Shown in pieces: positions 35,089 to 45,020 of a DNA stretch of 64,000 bases. Below the pieces are notes generated by a model. That model saw nothing but the letters and a program-made list of their open reading frames with translations, did no database searches and was not told where the DNA came from. Origin of the DNA: Xanthomonas phaseoli pv. phaseoli (lineage in GTDB: Bacteria; Pseudomonadota; Gammaproteobacteria; Xanthomonadales; Xanthomonadaceae); NCBI GenBank assembly GCA_022749655.1, contig CP094243.1, forward strand, positions 868,001 to 932,000. Reading direction: 5' to 3'. The number at the start of each line of letters is the position of its first letter. Positions within the stretch are counted from its first letter, which is position 1. The translations under genes and the position numbers were made by a program.

Positions 35089-35991
35089 TCAGTCAGGCAG
35101 GTTCTTGACGAACTCGATGAAGGCGCGCAACGCCGGCGGTGTGAGGGTGCGATTGGGGTAGTACAGGTACGGGCCCTGAAATGGCTGCCACCACGGGCGC
35201 AGGATGGGTTCAAGCGCACCTGTGTCGAACTGCGGCTGCAGCCATTGTTCGAACAGATGCAGGATGCCGCTTCCGGCGATGGCCGCCTGGATCGCCAGCT
35301 CGATTCCGCCGCCGATCTCCACCAGCAATTGCCCTTGCGGCACGATGGTGACCACTTCGCCGTCGCGCTCGAACTCCCACTCTGCAACGACGCCGCTTGG
35401 GAAGCGGCCGCGGATGCAGTCGTGGGCAACGAGTTGCCGCGGGTGGGTGGGGCGTCCGCGCCGGTCCAGGTAGCCCGGCGCGGCCGCCGTGGCGATGCGC
35501 TGCACGCGCGGGCCGATCGGGATGGCCACCATGTCCTGCTGCAGCCGTTCGCCATAGCGGATGCCGGCATCGCAGCGTGCGGCGATCACGTCGACAAAAC
35601 TTTCTTCGGTCAGGATCTCCAGTGTGATGTCCGGGTACGCCGCCATAAACGCCGGCACAATCCTTGGCAGCACCAGGCGCGCGGCACTGACCGGCACGTT
35701 CAGCCGCAGCGTGCCGGTCGGCGTATCACGAAAGGCGCTGACCACTTCCCGGGCGTTCTCCAGTTCCTGCAAGGCGGGCGCGATGCGTGCCAACAACGCC
35801 TTGCCTGCATCGGTCAGCACGACGCTGCGCGTGGTGCGGTTGAACAGGCGCACGCCAAGCGAGGCCTCCATGCGCTTGATCGCATCGCTATAGGTCGAGG
35901 CGCTCACGCCCGCGCTCTTGGCGGCGTCTCGAAACCCTCCTGCGCGCGCCACGCGGACGAAGGCCTCCATGTCTGCGAGGTGACCGCTCAT
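35089..35991 (-). CDS. LysR-family transcriptional regulator
   Basis: 300 residues from MSGHLADMEAFVRVARAGGF. The winged helix-turn-helix is clear (DAAKSAGVSASTYSDAIKRM, then EASLGVRLFNRTTRSVVLTD). The C-terminal effector domain includes GTLRLNVPVSAARLVLPRIV and DAGIRYGERLQQDMVAIPIG, the arrangement of the AaeR/DsdC-like clade. It is divergent from the aldo-keto reductase gene, with 225 bases between the starts, so it most likely regulates that gene. It interrupts the T6SS block between tagH and tssK and has no evident link to secretion. Confidence 0.93.
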   Translation of the reverse strand: MSGHLADMEAFVRVARAGGFRDAAKSAGVSASTYSDAIKRMEASLGVRLFNRTTRSVVLTDAGKALLARIAPALQELENAREVVSAFRDTPTGTLRLNVPVSAARLVLPRIVPAFMAAYPDITLEILTEESFVDVIAARCDAGIRYGERLQQDMVAIPIGPRVQRIATAAAPGYLDRRGRPTHPRQLVAHDCIRGRFPSGVVAEWEFERDGEVVTIVPQGQLLVEIGGGIELAIQAAIAGSGILHLFEQWLQPQFDTGALEPILRPWWQPFQGPYLYYPNRTLTPPALRAFIEFVKNLPD

Positions 35992-36216
35992 TGTTCGGCA
36001 ATCCGTACGACCTGTCCGCTTTGTACCCGATTGTCGCACAGGGGGTGCCTGCGTACAGTTCCATTGCGCTGCGGCAGCGACCACGTCGTTGCCCCACGCG
36101 CCTCCCGCGTTGCTTCCTGTTTCTTGGAGCCACGCAACAGATCCCGTCGCACTCCCGTCTTGCCCCAACCGCGCAGCGGTGACGCGCCACCTGCCTCCAT
36201 ACCAACAGGATTCCCC

Positions 36217-37107
36217 ATGAATAGCGGCAAGCCCTTGGGCGGCACATTGACCCTGCCCGGCACCACCCTTGGCATCAAGCGGATCGGCTACGGAACCATG
36301 CAGTTGCCCGGGCCGCATGTCTGGGGACCGCCGCGCGACAAGGCCTCGGCGTTGTCGGTGCTGCGCGAAGCAATCGCCCTGGGCGCCAACCACATCGACA
36401 CCGCGCAGTTCTACGGGCCTGGTGTGTCCAACGCACTCATCCGAGAAGCACTGCATCCCTATCGCAGCGATCTGGTCATCGTGACCAAGATCGGTTTCAG
36501 CCGCGGCCCCGATGCCTCCTGGAATATCGATGTGTCGCCTGCAAGCCTGAGGCGGCAGGTGCATGACAACCTGCAGAGCCTTGGCCTGGAAACACTGGAT
36601 GTGGTCAACCTGAGACTGGGCACGGCAATGGACACCGACGAGCGTTCGGTCGCCGAGCCGGTCGCGTGCCTGGCCGAGCTGCAACGCGAGGGCCTCGTAC
36701 GCCATATCGGCTTGAGCAACGTCACGGCGCGCCAGTTCGAACAAGCGCAAACACTGGCCAACATCGTCTGTGTTCAAAACCAGTACAACCTGGTCAAGCG
36801 CGACGATGACGCCTTGATCGAGATGCTCGCGCAACAGGGTGTGGCCTATGTTCCGTTCTTTCCGCTCGGCGGCTTTTCGCCCGTGCAGTCGCAGCTGCTG
36901 TCGGGCGTTGCCAGGCAGGTAGGCGCCACGCCCAAGCAGGTTGCACTTGCATGGTCGCTGCAGCGCTCGCCCAACATCCTGGTCATCGCTGGCACATCGT
37001 CGGTGCCGCACCTGCGCGAGAACTTCGCATCCGCCGAGCTGAGCCTGTCGGCCGCGCAGGTCGCAACGCTCGATGGCATCGCTGCCGAGGCCGGCGGCGC
37101 TCGGTAG
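36217..37107 (+). CDS. Aldo/keto reductase
   Basis: 296 residues with the AKR fold. The catalytic Asp/Tyr are in ANHIDTAQFYGPGVSNALIR, the Lys in LVIVTKIGFSRG. DVVNLRLGTAMD occupies the position of the usual His strand, with Arg instead of His, as seen in the YdbC-like subgroup. The NADPH-binding end includes VALAWSLQRSPNILVIAGTS. It reduces unknown carbonyl substrates. ATG at 36217 follows AGGA (36207-36210). Divergently arranged with lysR. Confidence 0.93.
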   Translation: MNSGKPLGGTLTLPGTTLGIKRIGYGTMQLPGPHVWGPPRDKASALSVLREAIALGANHIDTAQFYGPGVSNALIREALHPYRSDLVIVTKIGFSRGPDASWNIDVSPASLRRQVHDNLQSLGLETLDVVNLRLGTAMDTDERSVAEPVACLAELQREGLVRHIGLSNVTARQFEQAQTLANIVCVQNQYNLVKRDDDALIEMLAQQGVAYVPFFPLGGFSPVQSQLLSGVARQVGATPKQVALAWSLQRSPNILVIAGTSSVPHLRENFASAELSLSAAQVATLDGIAAEAGGAR

Positions 37108-37608
37108 GCAGCTTGGCGACACCGCGCCGATGCAGATCGGCTCACCCGTCTCCACGCAATCGCCAGGCGGGTGCCTGCGCACGAGCCAGGCCGAGCAGAC
37201 GACTGGCGAGGTCGTGTTGTCCGCTCCACGGTGCGCCCGCAGCATCGATATCGCTGGCCTGCTCGCACGCCCGCGTTCCACACCCCAACGCCTGGCCGAA
37301 GGACCGCACCGTGATCGGCTGACGGCAGCCGCACGGGCGTTGGCGACTGTCCGACGAAGCACGGCGCCTGAGACGTTTTGACGGGTGAGCAGCTTGGCTG
37401 CGCCGCAGAATTGCGCCACCGACACGCATCGGCGGTGCGGGGCTTGCGTCGGCAATGACCGCCGGGCGTACAGCGTGCAACACAGCTCAATGCACCCGAC
37501 AACGCAGCGCGCAGGCGTTCCTGCAGGCGTGCCTGGCAGGTCGCGCGCGACGCGGTGTGGACGCCTGTGCGCTGCATCGGTGGCCGACCTTTTCTCAGCG
37601 AGCGGATC
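37108..37608. other. Long leader upstream of tssK
   Basis: About 500 bases with no recognisable gene between the aldo-keto reductase and tssK. It contains the third copy of the CTGAGACG motif (37368-37385), about 220 bases before the tssK ATG. A short plus-strand frame from 37130 to 37381 lacks family features. The region probably holds the promoter of the tssK-ppkA operon. Confidence 0.5.
37368..37385 (+). promoter_or_regulatory. Conserved 18-nt motif upstream of tssK (candidate EcfK promoter)
   Basis: CTGAGACGTTTTGACGGG. It shares CTGAGACG, TG and CGG with the copies at 28794 and 30720. This copy lies outside any supported gene, so its conservation cannot be explained by coding constraint or by the stop-codon context of the other two. 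Confidence 0.6.
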
Positions 37609-38943
37609 ATGCACAACAACAAGGTCGTGTGGAGCGAAGGGCTGTTTCTGCGCCCGCAGCATCTGCAGCAGCAGGAACGCTACCTGGAGCGCTACGTCGA
37701 CCTGCGTGCCGCGCGGCTGCGGCCGCATGCCTGGGGCGTGAGCGAGCTTGAGTGGGAGACCGATCTGCTGGCGGTCGGCAAGCTGGGCCTGCGCCGTGCG
37801 CGTGGCGTGTTCGCCGACGGCACACCCTTCGCAATGCCGGGCGACGACCCGTTGCCGGTTGCGCTGGAGGTCGAGCCCAACTGCCGCGACCAGATCGTCT
37901 ATCTCACCGTGCCGCTGCGGGTGCCGGCGCAGCCCGAACTCGGGCGCCCGGAATCGCCGGCCGATCAGCTGTTTCGCTACCGCGTGCGCGAGACCGAAAG
38001 CAACGATGCCTCCGGTAGCACCAGCGAAGCGGTGTTGATGGAAGTCGGCGGGCTGAGCACGCGGCTGCTGCCGCACTCGCAATCGCTGGAGGGGCTGGAC
38101 CGCATCGCGGTGGCGCGCATCATCGAGACGCGCGCCGACCGTCAGGTGGTGCTGGACCCGCATTTCATTCCCAGCGCGATGGTGTGCCAGGCCGCGCCGC
38201 GCTTGACCATGTTCTTGACCGAGTTGGTTGGGCTGCTGCATCAGCGCGGCGAAGCGCTGGCGTCGCGCGTGACGCTCACCGACCGCGGCGGTGCTGCCGA
38301 TATTGCGGACTTTCTGCTGTTGCAGCTGGTCAACCGTTGGCAGCCGCAGATGGCGCATTGGGCTGCAGCGCCATTGGCGCATCCGGAAGAACTATTCCGT
38401 GCATTGGTGGCGCTGGCCGGTGAGTTGAGCACGTTCACCGCTGCCGGCAAACGCCCGCCTGCATGGCCTGCGTATCGGCACGAATCGCAGCAGGACAGCT
38501 TCGAGCCGGTGATCGCCGCCTTGCGCAGCAGTTTGAGCGCAGTGCTCGAACAGACCGCCACGCCGCTCCCGATCCAGGCGCGCAAGTTCGGCGTGTGGGT
38601 GGCGATGGTGCCGGACCCGGGCCTGCTCGACAGCGCGGCGTTCGTGCTCGCGGCCAAGGCCGACATGCCCAGCGAAGAGTTGCGCCGGCAATTGCCCGCG
38701 CACGCCAAGATCGGGCCGGTGGAGCAGATTCGCGACCTGGTCAATCTGCAGTTGCCCGGCATCGTGGCCACGCCCATGCCGGTGGCGCCGCGACAGATTC
38801 CGTATCACGCCGGCTATCTGTATTTCGAGTTCGACAAGAGCGCAGCGTTGTGGCGAACGCTGAAGACCTCCGGCGGTATCGCATTCCACTTCGGCAGCGA
38901 ATTCGCCGGGCTGGACCTGCAACTGTGGGCGATCCGGAGCTGA
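37609..38943 (+). CDS. tssK: T6SS baseplate-membrane connector TssK
   Basis: 444 residues, normal length. TssK links the baseplate to the TssJLM membrane complex. Family features: N-terminal NKVVWSEGLFLRPQHLQQQE and RYLERYVDLRAARLRPHAWG, the middle HFIPSAMVCQAAPRLTMFLT, and the C-terminal HAGYLYFEFDKSAALWRTLK. ATG at 37609 starts the conserved N-terminus; the frame open upstream to 37555 lacks conservation. First gene of a compact set tssK-tssL-tssM-tagF-pppA-ppkA. Confidence 0.95.
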   Translation: MHNNKVVWSEGLFLRPQHLQQQERYLERYVDLRAARLRPHAWGVSELEWETDLLAVGKLGLRRARGVFADGTPFAMPGDDPLPVALEVEPNCRDQIVYLTVPLRVPAQPELGRPESPADQLFRYRVRETESNDASGSTSEAVLMEVGGLSTRLLPHSQSLEGLDRIAVARIIETRADRQVVLDPHFIPSAMVCQAAPRLTMFLTELVGLLHQRGEALASRVTLTDRGGAADIADFLLLQLVNRWQPQMAHWAAAPLAHPEELFRALVALAGELSTFTAAGKRPPAWPAYRHESQQDSFEPVIAALRSSLSAVLEQTATPLPIQARKFGVWVAMVPDPGLLDSAAFVLAAKADMPSEELRRQLPAHAKIGPVEQIRDLVNLQLPGIVATPMPVAPRQIPYHAGYLYFEFDKSAALWRTLKTSGGIAFHFGSEFAGLDLQLWAIRS

Positions 38944-38945
38944 GC

Positions 38946-40205
38946 ATGCGCCGACCTGTTGCCGATCTGGCGCCTGCCTACGCCGCACCGCTGCCGGCCG
39001 CAGAGGGCACCGGCGTGCCCAGCGAAGACACCGACATCAGCGAATTGCTGGGCCGCAGCGTCAACCCGTTGGTGCAAGCGGTCACGCCGTTGCTGCTGTT
39101 GGCGGTGCAACTGCGCCACAGCGCGCAATCGCCCGATGTGGCGCGTTTGCGCGAGCAGGTGATGGCGCAGGTGCGCCGCTTCGAACACCGTGCGCGCGAT
39201 GGTGGCGCCCCGGTGGAGGCGGTCACCGCCGCGCGCTACGTGTTGTGCGCGCTGCTGGACGAAGCGGTGCTCAACGCACCATGGGGCGAGCGCAGCGGCT
39301 GGTCGCAGAAGACCTTGCTGGTGACCTTCCACAGCGAATCGTACGGCGGTGCCAAGTTCTTCCAGATCCTGGAGCGCTTGTGCGCGGATGTGCCGCGGCA
39401 TCTGGACTTGATCGAGCTGATGTATCTGTGCCTGGCGCTGGGCTTCGTGGGCCGTTACCAGATCGAGGCCGGCGGCATCGCGACGCTGGCGGCCATCCAG
39501 GAGGATGTCTATCGCCGCATCCGCGCTGCACGCGGCCCCGCACCGGAGAGCCTGGCACCGCGCTGGCGCGGGGTGGAAGACCGCCGCCGGCTGGGCCGCT
39601 ACCTGCCGGTGTGGGCGGCGGCGTTGCTGGGCTTGAGCGTGCTGGTGGTGGCGTTCGTCTGGTTGCAGGCGCGCTTGAACAGCCTGTCCGCACCGATCAG
39701 TGCGCAAGCCGCGCAATGGGGACTTGCGCCGGCCACACCGCCGGACGCCGCGCCTGTGCCGCCACCGCCGGTGCGACTCAAGCAGTTGCTCTCCGCGCAG
39801 GAACGCGCCGGCCTGTTGCGCGTGGACGAACAGGCCGACGGGCAGACGCGGGTGCGCCTGAGCAGCGCGGCGATGTTCGCCTCCGGCGGCGTGGAGGTGG
39901 AGCCGCAGCAACGCGGCGTGATCGCGCAGATTGCTGCGGCCATCGAACAATTGCCGGGGCGGGTGATCGTGGTCGGGCACACCGATGACGTACCGGTGCG
40001 TTCGCTGCGCTTCCAGGACAACTACGCCTTGTCGGCAGCGCGTGCGCAGGCGCTTGCGCAGGTGTTGCAGGCGCAGCTGAGCACGCCGGGGCGGGTGGAA
40101 GCCATTGGCGCTGGCGATTCGCAACCGATCGCACAGCCGGTGCAATTGCCGGCCAACCGCGCGCGCAACCGCCGCGTGGAGATCCTGTTCCAGCCTGGGG
40201 AATGA
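38946..40205 (+). CDS. tssL: T6SS membrane protein TssL with OmpA-like peptidoglycan-binding domain
   Basis: 419 residues. The cytoplasmic N-terminal DotU/TssL domain includes NPLVQAVTPLLLLAVQLRHS and the family block FFQILERLCADVPRHLDLIE. One membrane helix near 220-241 (LPVWAAALLGLSVLVVAFVW) follows. The periplasmic C-terminal OmpA-like domain (~305-419) contains VIVVGHTDDVPVRSLRFQDN and LSAARAQALAQVL. The OmpA extension anchors the complex to peptidoglycan in this type of T6SS, replacing a separate TagL. Starts two bases after the tssK stop and overlaps tssM by ATGA. Confidence 0.95.
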   Translation: MRRPVADLAPAYAAPLPAAEGTGVPSEDTDISELLGRSVNPLVQAVTPLLLLAVQLRHSAQSPDVARLREQVMAQVRRFEHRARDGGAPVEAVTAARYVLCALLDEAVLNAPWGERSGWSQKTLLVTFHSESYGGAKFFQILERLCADVPRHLDLIELMYLCLALGFVGRYQIEAGGIATLAAIQEDVYRRIRAARGPAPESLAPRWRGVEDRRRLGRYLPVWAAALLGLSVLVVAFVWLQARLNSLSAPISAQAAQWGLAPATPPDAAPVPPPPVRLKQLLSAQERAGLLRVDEQADGQTRVRLSSAAMFASGGVEVEPQQRGVIAQIAAAIEQLPGRVIVVGHTDDVPVRSLRFQDNYALSAARAQALAQVLQAQLSTPGRVEAIGAGDSQPIAQPVQLPANRARNRRVEILFQPGE

Positions 40206-43200
40206 CGATGAAGACGCTGTTGTCCAAGCTGAGCGCAACGGTGGTGGTCGGCCTGCTGGCGCTATGCCTGCTGTCGGTGCTGCTGTGGGTGGGTGGGCCG
40301 TATGTGGCGCTGGCCGGCTGGAGCCCGCTGAGCAACGTGGCGGCGCGGTTGCTGGCGATCGTGTTGCTGGTGGTGGTGTGGGTGGGCGTGCTGACGCTGC
40401 GCCGCTGGCGCAGGCAGGTGCGTGCGGCGACCTTGTCCAGCGCACTGGCGGCGCCCGGCCGCGACGACGACCGCGAGCTGCGCAGCGGGCAGGAACGCGC
40501 GCAGTTGCAGGCGCGCTTTCAGCAGGCGATCCAGTTGTTGCGCAAGCGGCGCGGTGGCGCCGATCTGTACGCGTTGCCGTGGTATGCGCTGATCGGCCCG
40601 CCCGGTTCGGGCAAGAGCACCTTGTTGCAGTATTCGGGGCTGCAGTTTCCACTGGCCGCGCGCATGGGCGATGCGGCGTTGCGCGGCGTCGGCGGCACCC
40701 GCGATTGCGAATGGTGGTTCACCGACGAAGCGGTGTTCCTGGATACGGCCGGGCGCTACACCACCCAGGATTCGGATCAGGCGGTGGACGCGGGTGCGTG
40801 GCGCGATTTCCTGCGCCTGCTGCGACGCCATCGCCCGCGTCGCCCGCTCAACGGGGTGCTGGTGACGATGAGCATGTCGGACCTGTTGCTGCTCGACGAT
40901 GCCGAGCGCGACACGCATATGCAGGCGATCCGCCGCCGCCTGGACGAACTGGCCGAGCAATTGCAGGCCAGCGTGCCGGTGTATCTGATCTTCACCAAGT
41001 GCGATCTGATCGGCGGCTTCGGCGAGTTCTTCGACGATCTCACGCCGGCGCAGCGCAACCAGGTGTGGGGCATGACATTTACGCTGGCGCAGACCCTGGA
41101 CGGGCACGCGGCGCGCAGGTTCGCCGACGAATTCGGCGTGCTGCAGCAGCAGCTGAGTGCGCGCCTGTTCGAGCGCCTGAACCTGGAACGCGACCGCCTG
41201 CGGCGTGCGGCGATCCTGTCGTTTCCGCAGCAGGTTGCCGCTCTTGGCGAGCGTGCACGGCAATGTGTCGAAGGCACCTTCGCCGGCAATGCGTACGGCC
41301 CGGCACCGCTGCTGCGCGGGGTGTACTTCACCTCCGGCACGCAGGACGGCACCCCGATCGACCGCATGATGGGCGCGGTGGCGCGCACCTTCGGCCTGGA
41401 AGAAGCACGCGTGCAGGCACCGGGCGCGCAACGCCGCACCTTCTTCGTCGAGCGGCTGCTGCGCGAGGTGGTGCTGCGCGAATCCGGCCTGGCCAATACC
41501 CCGCCCGCCCAGCAGCGCCGCAGGGCGTGGCTGCAGGCCGCCGCGTACGCGGGCGTGGCGTTGCTGACCGGCGCCGTGCTGGCCGGGTTGGGGCTCAGCT
41601 ACCTGGGCAACCGTGCGTACCTGCAGCAGGTGCGTGCTGCACTGGACGCGCGGCCGGCCGTGCCCGATCCCAATGCCGCCACCCGCATGCCCCGAGTACG
41701 TTGCGCGCACCCTGCAGCAAGCGGATGCGACGCAGGCGGTGGTGAAGGTGGCGCAGCAGTATCACGCTGGCGCGCCGTGGGCGTTGCGCATGGGGTTGTT
41801 CCAGGGCCAGGCGTTGGGCGAGCAAGTGCAGGCCGGCTATCTGCGTCAGCTCAACGCCACCTTGTTGCCGGCCTTGGCGGTGCGCCTGCGCACCGGTCTG
41901 GTCGATAACGCGCAGGCGCCGCAGGCGCTGTACTACACGCTCAAGGGCTATCTGATGCTGGGCCAGCCGCAGCATCTGGACCCGGCGCAACTCAGCGCGC
42001 TGGCGGCGATCGAAGCCGAAAAATTATTCCCCGCGAGCCTGCCTTGCAGCAGGCGCTGGGTGCGCATCTGCAGGCGGTGCTGGAGTCGCCCACGCACGTG
42101 CGTGCACTGTCGCTGGACAACCAACGCATCGCCCAGGCGCGTGCCAGCCTGCGCGCCGCCGATCTGTCGACACTGATCTACGGCAACCTGCTGCTGACCC
42201 CGCCGGACGGCACGCCGTTGCGGCTGGACAAGGCGCTGGGCCTGCTGGCCGACACCTTCGTGCGCCGCAGTGGCACGGCGTTGTCCACCCCGGTGCCGGC
42301 GCTGTACACCCAGCCGGTGTTCGCGGCCTTGCAACGCGAGGGCATCGGCCAGGCGGTGGAACGCTTCGGGCGCGACGATTGGGTATTCGGCGGTACCGCG
42401 CTGGATGCATCCGCCAAAGCCACGCTGGTGCGCGAAGTGGGGCAGCGCTACACGGCCGATTACATCCGTTTCTGGGATGCGTTGCTGGCCGATCTGCAAC
42501 TGCGTCCCTCGGCCGATCTGGCCGGTGCCAGCGCCACTGCCGCCAAGCTGGCCGGGCCCAGTTCGCCACTGCGGCTGCTGCTGGGCGTGGTGGGCGAGCA
42601 TACCCAGGCAATGGAACGTGCACCGCCGGCAGACCCCGCGCAACGCGCGCTGGCGGCTGCCGCCAGCTCGGCGGGCGCCAAGGCGAATGCCGCCGCGGCC
42701 AAACTTCCTGGCGGGCGGCGATGAGCGCCGCGCTGGCCACGCCGGCCGAGAGTGGCGCAGCTGCGGCGCCGGCAGCGGGTGCGGCGATCAGCGAGCATTT
42801 TCTGGCGCTCAACGCCTTGGCCGCCGGTGCCCCGGGCAGCACGCCGCTGGACCATCTGCTCAGCGTGCTCGATCAGCTCGGCAAGCAATTGCTGGTGATC
42901 TCCCAGGGCGGCGGCGATGCTGCGGCGGCAAACGCGCAACTGGCATTGGCCCGGCAGGAAATGGCGCAACTGCCGCCGCCGGTGACCGACTGGCTGCAGA
43001 GCCTGGCCGGCAGCAGCGCCACCTTGATGACCCAGGGCGCACGCGCCGCGCTGGATGGGCAGGTCAGGCAATCGGTGGGCGAGGTGTGCACGGAATTCGT
43101 GCGCGGCCGCTACCCGTTCGATCCGCAGGCGCAGGTGGAGATCCCGCTGCAGAATTTCGGCGAATTGTTCGGCAACGGCGGGCGCCTCGAGACGCTCTAC

Positions 43201-43731
43201 ACCGGCACCGTCAAACCGCTGCTGGATACCCAGTCCCCGCAATGGCGCTGGAAGGATGGCCCGGACGCGGTCATCGGCGCGCCCGGTCTGCCGGTGCAAC
43301 TGCAGCTGGCGCAACGGATCCGGCAGAAATATTTTCGCGGCGGGCCCACGCCGCAGATCGGCTTTACCGTGCTGGCGCCCACGTTGGGCGAAGGCGTGAC
43401 CCGGCTGACGCTGGATATCGAAGGCCAGCGCTACGACTACCAGCCCGGCGCGGCGCAAAGCATGCCGATGATCTGGCCCGGCCCGGTGCCGGGGCATGTG
43501 TCCATCGCCGCGTTCGGCGCCGATGGCGTGGCGCTGGGAACGCTGGACTACCAGGGCGACTGGGCCTTGTTTCGCGCGCTGCAGGCCGGGCACCTGGAAA
43601 ACCCGTCGGATCTGCGCTTTGTCGCCAGCTTCGCGCTTGGCGGCCACGACGTGCAGGTGCCGCTACGCGCCGGCAACCTGCGCCATCCGTTCCTGGACAG
43701 CGACGTCCAGCAGTTCGCGTGCGGCGGATGA
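40202..43731 (+). pseudogene. tssM: T6SS membrane protein TssM (IcmF) with three one-base frame breaks
   Basis: Corrected length is ~1176 residues, normal for TssM. Membrane helices lie near 12-36, 48-70 and 455-475. The cytoplasmic NTPase-like domain has Walker A GPPGSGKST near 132 and FLDTAGRYTTQD. The periplasmic C-terminal part includes RTGLVDNAQAPQALYYTLKG and ends HPFLDSDVQQFACGG. The frame changes at the C4 run 41690-41693 (one C extra: MPEYVARTLQQ expected), the C4 run 42029-42032 (one C lost: FPREPALQQALG expected) and the G3 run 42714-42716 (one G lost). All three are homopolymer changes. Overlaps tagF by ATGA. Confidence 0.9.
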
Positions 43732-44303
43732 GCATGCCGGCAAACGAACCACCCGGCTTCCACGGCAAGTTGCCTGGCGTGGGCGACTTCGTGCAGCGGC
43801 GCCTGCCGGCCAGCTTCGTGCAGCCGTGGGATACGCATTTCGCCAACTGCCTGGACACGGTGCGCCAGCAACTCGGGCAGCGCTGGCCCGGCGCGTATCG
43901 CAGCAGTGGCCTGCGCGCATTTGCGTTGGGGCCGGGCGTATGCGGTACGCAGGCCTGGGCCGGCCTGCTCGGCCCGGGCGAAGACCGCGTGGGGCGCTGT
44001 TTTCCGCTGACCGTGGCGATGCCGTTGCCGCACATGTGCCTGCCGTCGGCGGCATGGTTCGGCGCGGTGGCTGCGTGCCTGGGCCGCAGCTTGCGCGCGC
44101 GCACCGATGCCGCCGGATTCGATGCCGCGCTGTGCGCGCTCGGCGTGCCGGGCGCGCCTTCCAGCACGCATGCACCGGCGCCCGGGCAATCGCTGTGGTG
44201 GCGGCTGGGCGCGGCCGCGCATTCGATCGACGGGCTGCCCACCGCCCGGATGTATCTGGAGTGGTTGCTGGCCGAGCAGGACATCACCGAGGTGACCCGA
44301 TGA
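43728..44303 (+). CDS. tagF: T6SS regulator TagF
   Basis: 191 residues with the DUF2094 signature PGFHGKLPGVGDFVQRRLPA and FALGPGVCGTQAWAGLLGPG, then EDRVGRCFPLTVAMPLP. TagF is a post-translational repressor of T6SS assembly that acts in the PpkA/Fha pathway and sequesters Fha in Pseudomonas aeruginosa (known). Here it is a separate gene, not fused to PppA, and overlaps pppA by ATGA. Confidence 0.93.
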   Translation: MSMPANEPPGFHGKLPGVGDFVQRRLPASFVQPWDTHFANCLDTVRQQLGQRWPGAYRSSGLRAFALGPGVCGTQAWAGLLGPGEDRVGRCFPLTVAMPLPHMCLPSAAWFGAVAACLGRSLRARTDAAGFDAALCALGVPGAPSSTHAPAPGQSLWWRLGAAAHSIDGLPTARMYLEWLLAEQDITEVTR

Positions 44304-45016
44304 ACGCGCCCTACCAATCGGCCGGGCACACCGAAACCGGCAAGGTGCGCCGGCTCAACGAAGACGCCTTGCTGCTGCGCGAAGACGCCGGCCTGTGGGT
44401 GGTGGCCGATGGCCTGGGTGGCCACAGCGCCGGCGATTACGCCAGCCAGTTGCTGGTGCAGCGACTGAGCGCGTTGGTGCGCCCGGCCGACCTGTGCGAT
44501 TTCCTGGATGCCATCGACGACACCCTGGCGCAGATCAATCGCGAGCTGCTGCAGGTGGCGCGCGAGCGCCGCGTGGACATGATCGCCACCACCGTGGTGG
44601 TGTTGGTGCACGACCCGGATTTCATGCTGTGCGGTTGGGTCGGCGACAGCCGCATCTATGCCCAGCAGGGCGGCCCGCTGCGCCAGCTCACCCGCGACCA
44701 CGTGCACGGCGTGCGCGATGACCTCACCCAGTTCGGCAGCGCACACGCCAGCGCCGCGGCGGCCGGCGTGCTTACGCGCGCGGTGGGTGCGCAAGAGCCG
44801 CTGTTCGTCGATTGGGTGCTGACGCCGAGCCTGCCGGGCACGCAGTTTCTGCTGTGCAGCGACGGCATCAACAAGGAAATTCCAGACCCGGAGCTGGATG
44901 CCGAATGCCATCGCTTCGGCGATCCACGCGCGCTGCTGGCGCGTCTGTTCGAATTGGCGATGGGGAGGGCGGCACGCGACAACGTCACCGCCGTCGTCGT
45001 TCGCCTGCAGGAGTAA
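44300..45016 (+). CDS. pppA: PP2C-family Ser/Thr phosphatase PppA
   Basis: 238 residues with all PP2C metal-binding motifs: GKVRRLNEDALLL, WVVADGLGGHSAGDYA, LCGWVGDSRIYAQ, FLLCSDGINKEIPDPE and ARDNVTAVVVRLQE. It removes phosphate from the PpkA targets and so opposes T6SS activation. Stop codon lies five bases before the ppkA ATG, and the ppkA ribosome-binding site (CAGGAG) overlaps its last codons. Confidence 0.95.
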   Translation: MNAPYQSAGHTETGKVRRLNEDALLLREDAGLWVVADGLGGHSAGDYASQLLVQRLSALVRPADLCDFLDAIDDTLAQINRELLQVARERRVDMIATTVVVLVHDPDFMLCGWVGDSRIYAQQGGPLRQLTRDHVHGVRDDLTQFGSAHASAAAAGVLTRAVGAQEPLFVDWVLTPSLPGTQFLLCSDGINKEIPDPELDAECHRFGDPRALLARLFELAMGRAARDNVTAVVVRLQE

Positions 45017-45020
45017 GTGC

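Noticed and set aside
35089..38382. A very long minus-strand frame that would extend LysR to over 1000 residues
   Set aside because: LysR homology begins at the Met at 35991; the upstream part is antisense to the aldo-keto reductase and tssK.
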